A stretch of DNA of 64,000 nt from Phymorhynchus buccinoides. Taxonomy: Eukaryota; Mollusca; Gastropoda; Neogastropoda; Raphitomidae. A program made the position numbers and the translations under genes. This document shows, piece after piece, positions 40,701 through 52,700 of the stretch. The DNA is taken from the NCBI GenBank assembly GCA_017654935.2, contig CM065698.1:1521354-1585353 (forward strand), given 5' to 3'. Every line of letters starts with the position of its first letter. The first letter of the stretch is position 1. Under the pieces are notes generated by a model, which saw only the letters and a list, made by a program, of their open reading frames with translations, was not told the DNA's origin and did no database searches.

Positions 40701-43700
40701 AGCAGATAGCAGAGGGGCCAGATAGCAGAGGGGCCAGATAGCAGAGGGGCCAGATAGCAGAGGGGGCAGATAGCAGAGGGGCCAGATAGCAGAGGGGCCA
40801 GATAGCAGAGGGGCAGATAGCAGAGGGCAGAGGGGCAGATAGCAGAGGGCAGATAGCAGAGGGGATAGCAGAGGGGCCAGATAGCAGAGGGGCCAGATAG
40901 CAGAGGGGGCAGATAGCAGAGGGGCCAGATAGCAGAGGGGGCAGATAGCAGAGGGGCAGATAGCAGAGGGGCCAGATAGCAGATAGGGGGGCAGATAGCA
41001 GAGGGGCAGATAGCAGAGGGGGCAGATAGCAGAGGGGATAGCAGAGGGGCAGATAGCAGAGGGGGCAGATAGCAGGGGGCCAGATAGCAGAGGGGCCAGA
41101 TAGCAGAGGGGCCAGATAGCAGAGGGGCAGATAGGGGGGGCAGATAGCAGAGGGGGCAGATAGGATAGGGGGCAGATAGCAGAGGGGGCAGATAGCAGAG
41201 GGGCAGATAGCAGATAGCAGGGGGCAGATAGCAGAGGGGGCAGATAGCAGAGGGGCCAGATAGCAGAGGGGGCAGATAGCAGAGGGGCAGATAGCAGAGG
41301 GGGCAGATAGCAGGGGGCCAGATAGCAGAGGGGGCAGATAGCAGAGGGGCCAGATAGCAGAGGGGGCAGATAGGGGGGCAGATAGCAGAGGGGCCAGATA
41401 GCAGAGGGGCCAGATAGCAGAGGGGCAGATAGCAGAGGGGGCAGATAGCAGAGGGGGCAGATAGCAGAGGGGGCAGATAGCAGAGGGGGCAGATAGCAGA
41501 GGGGCAGATAGCAGAGGGGGCAGATAGCAGAGGGGCCAGATAGCAGAGGGGGCAGATAGCAGAGGGGCAGATAGCAGAGGGGGCAGATAGCAGAGGGGGC
41601 AGATAGCAGAGGGGGCAGATAGCAGAGGGGCCAGATAGCAGAGGGGGCAGATAGCAGGGGGCCAGATAGCAGAGGGGCCAGATAGCAGAGGGGCCAGATA
41701 GCAGAGGGGGCAGATAGCAGAGGGGGGGGCAGATAGCAGAGGGGGCAGATAGCAGAGGGGGCAGATAGAGAGGGGGCAGATAGCAGAGGGGCAGATAGCA
41801 GAGGGGCCAGATAGCAGAGGGGGCAGATAGCAGAGGGGGCAGATAGCAGAGGGGCCAGATAGCAGAGGGGGGCCAGATAGCAGAGGGGCCAGATAGCAGA
41901 GGGGGCAGATAGCAGAGGGGCCGGATAGCAGATAGCAGAGGGGGCAGATAGCAGAGGGGCAGATAGGGGGCAGATAGCAGAGGGGCCAGATAGCAGAGGG
42001 GCCAGATAGCAGAGGGGCCAGATAGCAGAGGGGCCAGATAGCAGAGGGGGCAGATAGCAGAGGGGGCAGATAGCAGAGGGGGCAGATAGCAGAGGGGGCA
42101 GATAGCAGAGGGGCCAGATAGCAGAGGGGCAGATAGCAGGGGGCCAGATAGCAGAGGGGGCAGATAGGATAGGGGGGGCAGATAGCAGAGGGGGCAGATA
42201 GCAGAGGGGGCAGATAGCAGAGGGGGGGCCAGATAGCAGAGGGGGCAGATAGCAGAGGGGCAGATAGCAGAGGGGGCAGATAGCAGAGGGGCAGATAGGG
42301 GGGGCAGATAGCAGAGGGGCCAGATAGCAGAGGGGGCAGATAGAGGGGGCAGATAGCAGAGGGGGCAGATAGCAGAGGGGCCAGATAGCAGAGGGGCCAG
42401 ATAGCAGATAGGGGGGGCAGATAGCAGAGGGGCCAGATAGCAGAGGGGGCAGATAGCAGAGGGGCCAGATAGCAGAGGGGCCAGATAGCAGAGGGGGCAG
42501 ATAGAGGGGGCAGATAGCAGAGGGGCAGATAGCAGAGGGGCAGATAGCAGAGGGGCCAGATAGCAGAGGGGCCAGATAGCAGAGGGGGCAGATAGCAGAG
42601 GGGCCAGATAGCAGAGGGGCCAGATAGCAGAGGGGGCAGATAGCAGAGGGGCCAGATAGCAGAGGGGGCAGATAGCAGGGGGCAGATAGCAGAGGGGCCA
42701 GATAGCAGAGGGGGCCAGATAGCAGAGGGGCCAGATAGCAGAGGGGGCAGATAGCAGAGGGGGCAGATAGCAGAGGGGCAGATAGCAGAGGGGATAGCCA
42801 GATAGCAGAGGGGGCAGATAGCAGAGGGGATAGCAGAGGGGCAGATAGCAGAGGGGGCAGATAGCAGAGGGGCCAGATAGCAGAGGGGCCAGATAGCAGA
42901 GGGGGCAGATAGGGGGGCCAGATAGCAGAGGGGCCAGATAGCAGAGGGGCCAGATAGCAGAGGGGGCAGATAGCAGAGGGGGCAGATAGCAGAGGGGGCA
43001 GATAGCAGAGGGGGCCAGATAGCAGAGGGGCCAGATAGCAGAGGGGCAGATAGCAGAGGATAGGCAGAGGGGCCAGATAGCAGAGGGGCCAGATAGCAGA
43101 GGGGGCAGATAGCAGAGGGGGCAGATAGGGGGGCAGATAGCAGAGGGGCCAGATAGCAGAGGGGATAGCAGATAGGGCAGATAGGGGGGGCAGATAGCAG
43201 AGGGGGCAGATAGCAGAGGGGCCAGATAGCAGAGGGGCCAGATAGCAGAGGGGGCAGATAGCAGAGGGGCAGATAGCAGAGGGGGCAGATAGCAGAGGGG
43301 CCAGATAGCAGAGGGGGCAGATAGCAGAGGGGCCAGATAGCAGAGGGGGGCAGATAGCAGAGGGGATAGCAGAGGGGCAGATAGCAGAGGGGACAGATAG
43401 AAGAGGGGCAGATAGCAGAGGGGCCAGATAGAGAGGGGCCAGATAGCAGAGGGGGCAGATAGCAGAGGGGCCAGATAGCAGAGGGGCCAGATAGCAGAGG
43501 GGGCAGATAGCAGGGGCCAGATAGGGGGGCAGATAGCAGAGGGGGCAGATAGCAGAGGGGCCAGATAGCAGAGGGGCCAGATAGCAGAGGGGCCAGATAG
43601 CAGAGGGGCCAGATAGCAGAGGGGCCAGATAGCAGAGGGGCCAGATAGCAGAGGGGCCAGATAGCAGAGGGGCCAGATAGCAGAGGGGGCAGATAGCAGA

Positions 43701-46700
43701 GGGGGCAGATAGCAGAGGGGCCAGATAGCAGAGGGGGCAGATAGCAGAGGGGCAGATAGCAGAGGGGGCAGATAGGGGGGCAGATAGCAGAGGGGGCAGA
43801 TAGCAGAGGGGCCAGATAGCAGAGGGGGCAGATAGGGGGGCAGATAGCAGAGGGGGCAGATAGCAGAGGGGGGCAGATAGCAGAGGGGGCAGATAGCAGA
43901 GGGGCAGATAGCAGAGGGGGCAGATAGCAGAGGGGCAGATAGCAGAGGGGGCAGATAGCAGAGGGGGGCCAGATAGCAGAGGGGCAGATAGCAGAGGGGG
44001 CAGATAGCAGAGGGGCAGATAGCAGAGGGGGCAGATAGAGGGGGCAGATAGCAGGGGGCCAGATAGCAGAGGGGCCAGATAGCAGATAGCAGGGGGCCAG
44101 ATAGCAGAGGGGCCAGATAGCAGAGGGGCAGATAGCAGAGGGGCAGATAGCAGAGGGGGCAGATAGCAGAGGGGCAGATAGCAGAGGGGGCAGATAGAGG
44201 GGGGCAGATAGCAGAGGGGGCAGATAGCAGGGGGCAGATAGCAGAGGGGGGCCAGATAGCAGGGGGCAGATAGCAGAGGGGCCAGATAGCAGAGGGGGCA
44301 GATAGCAGGGGGGCAGATAGCAGAGGGGGGCCAGATAGCAGAGGGGCAGATAGCAGAGGGGGCAGATAGAGGGGGATAGCAGATAGCAGAGGGGGCAGAT
44401 AGCAGAGGGGCAGATAGCAGAGGGGGCAGATAGAGAGGGGCAGATAGCAGGGGGGGCAGATAGCAGAGGGGCAGATAGCAGAGGGGCAGATAGCAGAGGG
44501 GCAGATAGCAGAGGGGCCAGATAGCAGAGGGGCCAGATAGCAGAGGGGGCAGATAGCAGAGGGGCAGATAGCAGAGGGGGCAGATAGCAGAGGGGCCAGA
44601 TAGCAGAGGGGCCAGATAGCAGAGGGGGCAGATAGCAGAGGGGCCAGATAGCAGAGGGGCCAGATAGCAGAGGGGCAGATAGCAGATAGGGGGGGCAGAT
44701 AGCAGAGGGGCCAGATAGCAGAGGGGCCAGATAGCAGAGGGGCAGATAGCAGGGGGCAGATAGCAGAGGGGCAGATAGCAGAGGGGGCAGATAGCAGAGG
44801 GGGCAGATAGCAGGGGGCAGATAGCAGAGGGGCCAGATAGCAGAGGGGGCAGATAGCAGAGGGGCCAGATAGCAGAGGGGGCCAGATAGCAGAGGGGCAG
44901 ATAGCAGAGGGGGCAGATAGCAGAGGGGCCAGATAGCAGAGGGGCAGATAGCAGAGGGGCCAGATAGCAGAGGGGCAGATAGCAGAGGGGCCAGATAGCA
45001 GAGGGGCCAGATAGCAGAGGGGCCAGATAGCAGATAGGGGGGCAGATAGCAGAGGGGCCAGATAGCAGAGGGGGCAGATAGCAGAGGGGGGCAGATAGCA
45101 GGGGGCAGATAGCAGAGGGGGCAGATAGAGGGGGCAGATAGCAGAGGGGGCAGATAGCAGGGGGCAGATAGCAGAGGGGGCAGATAGCAGAGGGGCCAGA
45201 TAGCAGAGGGGCAGATAGCAGAGGGGCAGATAGCAGAGGGGGCAGATAGCAGAGGGGCCAGATAGCAGAGGGGCCAGATAGCAGAGGGGCAGATAGCAGA
45301 GGGGGCAGATAGAGATAGCAGGGGGGCAGATAGCAGAGGGGCCAGATAGAGAGGGGCAGATAGGGGGGGCAGATAGCAGAGGGGCCAGATAGCAGAGGGG
45401 GCAGATAGCAGAGGGGCAGATAGACGGCCAGATAGCAGAGGGGCCAGATAGCAGAGGGGCAGATAGCAGAGGGGGCAGATAGCAGAGGGGCCAGATAGCA
45501 GAGGGGGCAGATAGAGGGGGCAGATAGCAGAGGGGGCAGATAGAGAGGGGCAGATAGCAGAGGGGGCAGATAGAGGGGGCAGATAGGGGGGCAGATAGCA
45601 GAGGGGCAGATAGCAGAGGGGGCAGATAGCAGGGGGCAGATAGCAGAGGGGCAGATAGCAGAGGGGCCAGATAGCACGGGGGCCAGATAGCAGAGGGGCC
45701 AGATAGCAGAGGGGCCAGATAGCAGAGGGGCAGATAGAGATAGGTAGGGGGCAGATAGAGGGGGCAGATAGCAGAGGGGGCAGATAGAGGGGGCAGATAG
45801 GGGGGGCAGATAGCAGAGGGGCCAGATAGCAGAGGGGGCAGATAGCAGAGGGGCAGATAGCAGAGGGGGCAGATAGCAGAGGGGCCAGATAGAGGGGGCA
45901 GATAGCAGAGGGGGCAGATAGCAGAGGGGCCAGATAGCAGAGGGGGCAGATAGCAGAGGGGGCAGATAGCAGAGGGGCAGATAGCAGAGGGGGCAGATAG
46001 CAGAGGGGCCAGATAGCAGAGGGGCAGATAGCAGAGGGGCCAGATAGCAGAGGGGGCAGATAGCAGAGGGGGCAGATAGCAGAGGGGCCAGATAGAGGGG
46101 GCAGATAGCAGAGGGGGCAGATAGAGGGGGCAGATAGCAGAGGGGGCAGATAGCAGAGGGGCCAGATAGAGGGGGCAGATAGCAGAGGGGGCAGATAGCA
46201 GAGGGGCAGATAGCAGAGGGGGCAGATAGAGAGGGGCCAGATAGCAGAGGGGGCAGATAGCAGAGGGGCAGATAGCAGAGGGGGCAGATAGCAGAGGGGC
46301 CAGATAGCAGAGGGGCCAGATAGCAGAGGGGGCAGATAGAGAGGGGGCAGATAGCAGAGGGGGCAGATAGCAGAGGGGCAGATAGCAGAGGGGGCAGATA
46401 GAGAGGGGCAGATAGCAGAGGGGGCAGATAGGGGCAGATAGCAGAGGGGCCAGATAGAGGGGGCAGATAGCAGATAGGGGGGCCAGATAGCAGAGGGGGC
46501 AGATAGCAGAGGGGGCAGATAGAGAGGGGCAGATAGCAGAGGGGCCAGATAGCAGAGGGGCCAGATAGCAGAGGGGGCAGATAGCAGAGGGGCAGATAGG
46601 AGGGGGCAGATAGCAGATAGGGGGGGCAGATAGAGGGGGCAGATAGCAGAGGGGCCAGATAGCAGATAGCAGAGGGGGCAGATAGACGGGGCAGATAGCA

Positions 46701-49700
46701 GAGGGGGCAGATAGCAGAGGGGGCAGATAGCAGAGGGGGCAGATAGCAGAGGGGCAGATAGCAGAGGGGGCAGATAGCAGAGGGGGCAGATAGCAGAGGG
46801 GCAGATAGCAGAGGGGGCAGATAGCAGAGGGGGGCAGATAGCAGAGGGGGCAGATAGCAGAGGGGCAGATAGCAGAGGGGGCAGATAGCAGAGGGGCCAG
46901 ATAGCAGAGGGGGCCAGATAGAGGGGGCAGATAGCAGAGGGGGCAGATAGCAGAGGGGGCAGATAGCAGAGGGGGCAGATAGCAGAGGGGGCAGATAGCA
47001 GAGGGGGCAGATAGCAGAGGGGCAGATAGCAGAGGGGGCAGATAGCAGAGGGGCCAGATAGCAGAGGGGCCAGATAGCAGAGGGGCAGATAGAGAGGGGG
47101 CAGATAGCAGAGGGGGCAGATAGCAGGGGGCAGATAGCAGAGGGGCCAGAGAGGGGCAGATAGCAGAGGGGGCAGATAGCAGAGGGGCAGATAGCAGAGG
47201 GGCCAGATAGCAGAGGGGGCAGATAGCAGAGGGGGCAGATAGCAGAGGGGCAGATAGCAGAGGGGGCAGATAGAGGGGGCAGATAGCAGAGGGGGCAGAT
47301 AGCAGAGGGGCAGATAGCAGAGGGGCCAGATAGCAGAGGGGCTTTAGCAGAGGGGCAGATAGCAGAGGGGGCAGATAGCAGAGGGGCCAGATAGCAGAGG
47401 GGGCAGATAGCAGAGGGGGCAGATAGCAGAGGGGCCAGATAGCAGAGGGGCCAGATAGCAGAGGGGGCAGATAGCAGAGGGGGCAGATAAGAGGGGCAGA
47501 TAGCAGAGGGGGCAGATAGCAGAGGGGCAGATAGCAGAGGGGGCAGATAGCAGAGGGGGGCCAGATAGCAGAGGGGGCAGATAGCAGGGGGCAGATAGCA
47601 GAGGGGGCAGATAGCAGAGGGGCAGATAGCAGAGGGGGCAGATAGCAGAGGGGCAGATAGCAGAGGGGGCAGATAGCAGGGGGCCAGATAGCAGAGGGGG
47701 CAGATAGCAGAGGGGGCAGATAGCAGAGGGGCAGATAGCAGAGGGGGCAGATAGCAGAGGGGCAGATAGCAGAGGGGGCAGATAGCAGAGGGGCAGATAG
47801 CAGAGGGGGCAGATAGCAGGGGGCAGATAGCAGAGGGGGCAGATAGGGGGGGCCAGATAGCAGAGGGGGCAGATAGAGGGGGCAGATAGCAGATAGGGGG
47901 CAGATAGCAGAGGGGCAGATAGCAGAGGGGGCAGATAGCAGAGGGGGCAGATAGCAGAGGGGGCAGATAGCAGAGGGGGCAGATAGCAGAGGGGGCAGAT
48001 AGCAGGGGGCAGATAGCAGAGGGGGCAGATAGCAGAGGGGCAGATAGCAGAGGGGGCAGATAGCAGAGGGGCAGATAGCAGAGGGGGCAGATAGAGGGGG
48101 CAGATAGCAGAGGGGGCAGATAGCAGAGGGGCAGATAGCAGAGGGGGCAGATAGCAGAGCAGGGGGCCAGATAGCAGAGGGGGCAGATAGCAGAGGGGGC
48201 AGATAGCAGAGGGGCAGATAGCAGAGGGGGCAGATAGCAGAGGGGGCAGATAGCAGAGGGGCCAGATAGCAGAGGGGCCAGATAGCAGAGGGGGCAGATA
48301 GCAGAGGGGCAGATAGCAGAGGGGGGGCAGATAGCAGAGGGGGCAGATAGCAGATAGGAGGGGGCAGATAGCAGAGGGGCAGAGGGGGCAGATAGCAGAG
48401 GGGCCAGAGGGGGCAGATAGCAGAGGGGCCAGATAGCAGAGGGGGCAGATAGCAGAGGGGCAGATAGCAGAGGGGGCCAGATAGAGATAGAGGGGCCAGA
48501 TAGCAGAGGGGCCAGATAGCAGAGGGGCCAGATAGCAGAGGGGCCAGATAGCAGAGGGGGCAGATAGCAGAGGGGGCCAGATAGCAGGGGGCAGATAGCA
48601 GAGGGGCCAGATAGCAGAGGGGCCAGATAGCAGAGGGGCCAGATAGAGGGGGCCAGATAGAGGGGCAGATAGGGGGGCCAGATAGCAGAGGGGCCAGATA
48701 GCAGAGGGGCCAGATAGCAGAGGGGCAGATAGCAGAGGGGCCAGATAGCAGAGGGGCCAGATAGCAGAGGGGCCAGATAGCAGAGGGGCCAGATAGCAGA
48801 GGGGGCAGATAGCAGAGGGGCAGATAGCAGAGCCAGATAGAGGGGCAGATAGCAGAGGGGGCAGATAGCAGATAGCAGAGGGGCAGATAGCAGATAGGGG
48901 GGCCAGATAGCAGAGGGGCCAGATAGCAGAGGGGCAGAGGGGCAGATAGAGGGGCCAGATAGCAGAGGGGGCAGATAGCAGAGGGGCCAGATAGCAGAGG
49001 GGGCAGATAGCAGAGGGGGCAGATAGAGGGGGCAGATAGCAGAGGGGGCAGATAGCAGAGGGGGCAGATAGCAGAGGGGGCAGCTGCTATTCTGGCAGGC
49101 TGGGCTACAATGTCAGTTATGTCATAAGGCACAGGGGTCTCACTCTGGGGAAACGCTATCACCTTACAGGGTGAACAATACAGTAGTGCTTCTTCCTAGA
49201 TATCTAATCACACGTTGGTCTGTCTGTCTGTGTGTCTGTCTGTCTGTCTGTCTGTCTGTGTGCAGGGGGTGATCTGTTGGAGAGTGTGGAGGGACAGTCC
49301 ACTGAGGCCCATGATGCACCTGCAGGTCAGTACATAGACGGTACTTTGGGTTTCAGTACATAGACGGTACTTTGGGTTTCAGTGCATAGACGGTACTTTG
49401 GGTTTCAGTACATAGACGGTACTTTGGGTTTCAGTACATAGACGGTACTTTGGGTTTCAGTACATAGACGGTACTTTGGGTTTCAGTACATAGACGGTAC
49501 TTTGGGTTTCAGACATAGACGGTACTTTGGGTTTCAGTGCATAGACGGTACTTTGGATTTCAGTCCATAGACGGTACTTTGGGTTTCAGTCCATAGACGG
49601 TACTTTGGGTTTCAGTACATAGACGGTACTTTGGGTTTCAGTACATAGACGGTACTTTGGGTTTCAGTACATAGACGGTACTTTGGGCTTCAGTACATAG

Positions 49701-52700
49701 ACGGTACTTTGGGTTTCAGTACATAGACGGTACTTTGGGTTTCAGTACATAGACGGTACTTTGGGTTTCAGTACATAGACGGTACTTTGGGTTTCAGTAC
49801 ATAGACGGTACTTTGGGTTTCAGTACATAGACGGTACTTTGGGTTTCAGTACATAGACGGTACTTTGGGTTTCAGTACATAGACGGTGCTTTGTTTTTTT
49901 ACCTGCTTAATCCACCTACTTTGGTTGATTTACCCATTTCTTCTTTTAGCTTTAAAAAATAAACGCTTGACTCTGCGCCCATCGAAGCAGATACATTGGA
50001 TACGTTTTCTATTGGACTCTTCAAGCACCATAGGCAATACCTTCGCCCAGCACATCACACTTCACTCCCACCAACTGCACAGACATTCACTACTTCTAGC
50101 ACCATAGGCAATGCATTCACCCAGCACATCACACTTCACTCCCACCAACTGCACAGACATTCACTACTTATGGCACCATGGGCAATGCATTCGCCCAGTA
50201 CATCACACTTCACTCCCACCAACTGCACAGACATTCACTACTTATGGCACCATGGGCAATACATTCACCCAGCACATCACACTTCACTCCCACCAACTGC
50301 ACAGACATTCACTACTTCTAGCACCATAGGCAATGCATTCACCCAGCACATCACACTTCACTCCCACCAAATGCACAGACATTCACTACTTCTAGCACCA
50401 TAGGCAATGCATTCACCCAGCACATCACACTTCACTCCCACCAAATGCACAGACATTCACTACTTCTAGCACCATGGGCAATACAATCGCCCAGCACATC
50501 ACACTTCACTCCCACCAACTGCACAGACATTCACTACTTCTAGCACCATGGGCAATGCATTCACCCAGCACATCACACTTCACTCCCACCAAGTGCACAG
50601 ACATTCACTACTTCTAGCACCATGGGCAATACATTCACCCAGCACATCACACTTCACTCCCACCAACTGCACAGACATTCACTACTTCTAGCACCATAGG
50701 CAATACATTCGCCCAGCACATCACACTTCACTCCCACCAAATGCACTGACATTCACTACTTCTAGCACCATAGGCAATACATTCGCCCAGCACATCACAC
50801 TTCACTCCCACCAAATGCACTGACATTCACTACTTCTAGCACCATAGGCAATACATTCGCCCAGCACATCACACTTCACTCCCACCAAATGCACAGACAT
50901 TCACTACTTCTAGCACCATAGGCAATGCATTCACCCAGCACATCACACTTCACTCCCACCAACTGCACAGACATTCACTACTTCTGGCACCATGGGCAAT
51001 ACATTCACCCAGCACATCACACTTCACTCCCACCAAATGCACAGACATTCACTACTTCTAGCACCATAGGCAATGCATTCACCCAGCACATCACACTTCA
51101 CTCCCACCAAATGCACTGACATTCACTACTTCTAGCACCATAGGCAATACATTCGCCCAGCACATCACACTTCACTCCCACCAAATGCACAGACATTCAC
51201 TACTTCTAGCACCATGGGCAATACATTCACCCAGCACATCACACTTCACTCCCACCAAATGCACTGACATTCACTACTTCTAGCACCATAGGCAATACAA
51301 TCGCCCAGCACATCACACTTCACTCCCACCAACTGCACAGACATTCACTACTTGCACCATGGGCAATGCCTTCGCCCAGTACATCACACTTCACTCCCAC
51401 CAACTGCACAGACATTCACTACTTCTTGCACCATGGGCAATGTATTTGCCCAGCACATCACACTTCACTCCCACCAAATGCACAGACATTCCCCGCCAAG
51501 TGCCCTGCTGAGTGTGTGTCTACTGTCAAAGATTATGTCACTGATATTTTCTGTTAAAGAAATGCATGCACACTCAAAAGAATAGTTATTTCCTCTTGTC
51601 GATTGAGATGCAACGGACAACCATCGGTTGAAAGTTATGCATTGGTGTGTCAGTATGTGCAGCGGGCAGTGTGCTGCAGTGTGCATACAGTTATGCATTG
51701 ATGTGTGCAGCGGGCAGTGTGAACTTGCCCACAGAGGTGATGAACAAGAAGGCAGTGAACATCATCAATCGCGTCAGAGACAAACTGTGTGTCTGTGTGT
51801 ATGTCTATCAGTCTGTCTGTGTGCATACAGTTATGCATTGATGTGTGCAGCGGGCAGTGTGAACTTGCCCACAGAGGTGATGAACAAGAAGGCAGTGAAC
51901 ATCATCAATCGCGTCAGAGACAAACTGACGGGGAGAGACTTTGGCACGGAGGACCCAGTGGATGTAAAGAGACAGGTGGAGCTGCTGATCATGCTGGCTA
52001 CATCCCACGAAAACCTCTGTCAGTGCTACATCGGATGGTCAGTGATCTCTGTCTCTCTTTGTCTGTCTCTGTCTCTCTCTTGTCTGTCTGTCTCTCTGCA
52101 TACAGACAGTGGAGCTACTGATCATGCTGGCTACATCCCACGAAAACCTCTGTCAGTGCTACATTGGATGGTCAGTGATATCTGTCTCTCTCTTGCCTGT
52201 CTGTCTGTCTCTCTGTCTGTCTGTGTCTTTCTGCGTACAGACAGTGGAACTACTGATAATGCTGGCTACATCCCACGAAAACCTCTGTCAGTGCTACATC
52301 GGATGGTCAGTGATATCTGTGTCTCTCTTTCCTGTCTGTCTCTCTGTCTGTCTGTGTCTTTCTGCGTACAGACAGTGGAACTACTGATAATGCTGGCTAC
52401 ATCCCACGAAAACCTCTGTCAGTGCTACATCGGATGGTCAGTGATATCTGTGTCTCTCTTTCCTGTCTGTCTCTCTGTCTGTCTGTGTCTTTCTGCGTAC
52501 AGACAGTGGAACTACTGATAATGCTGGCTACATCCCACGAAAACCTCTGTCAGTGCTACATCGGTTGGTCAGTGATATGTGTGTCTCTCTTTCCTATCTG
52601 TCTCTCTCTCTTTCCTGTCTGTCTGTCTCTCTTTCTCTGTCTGTCTGTCTCTCTGTCTGTCTGTCTCTTTCTCTATCGATTCAGAATTATTTTGGCATGC

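Noticed and set aside
39269..49162. 3297-codon open frame on the minus strand (and a 2118-codon one at 39321-45677)
   Set aside because: The 15/16-bp satellite unit has no stop codon in any minus-strand frame, so open frames of any length are inevitable. The translation is only the repeat, frame slips occur with each change of unit length, and there is no unique domain.
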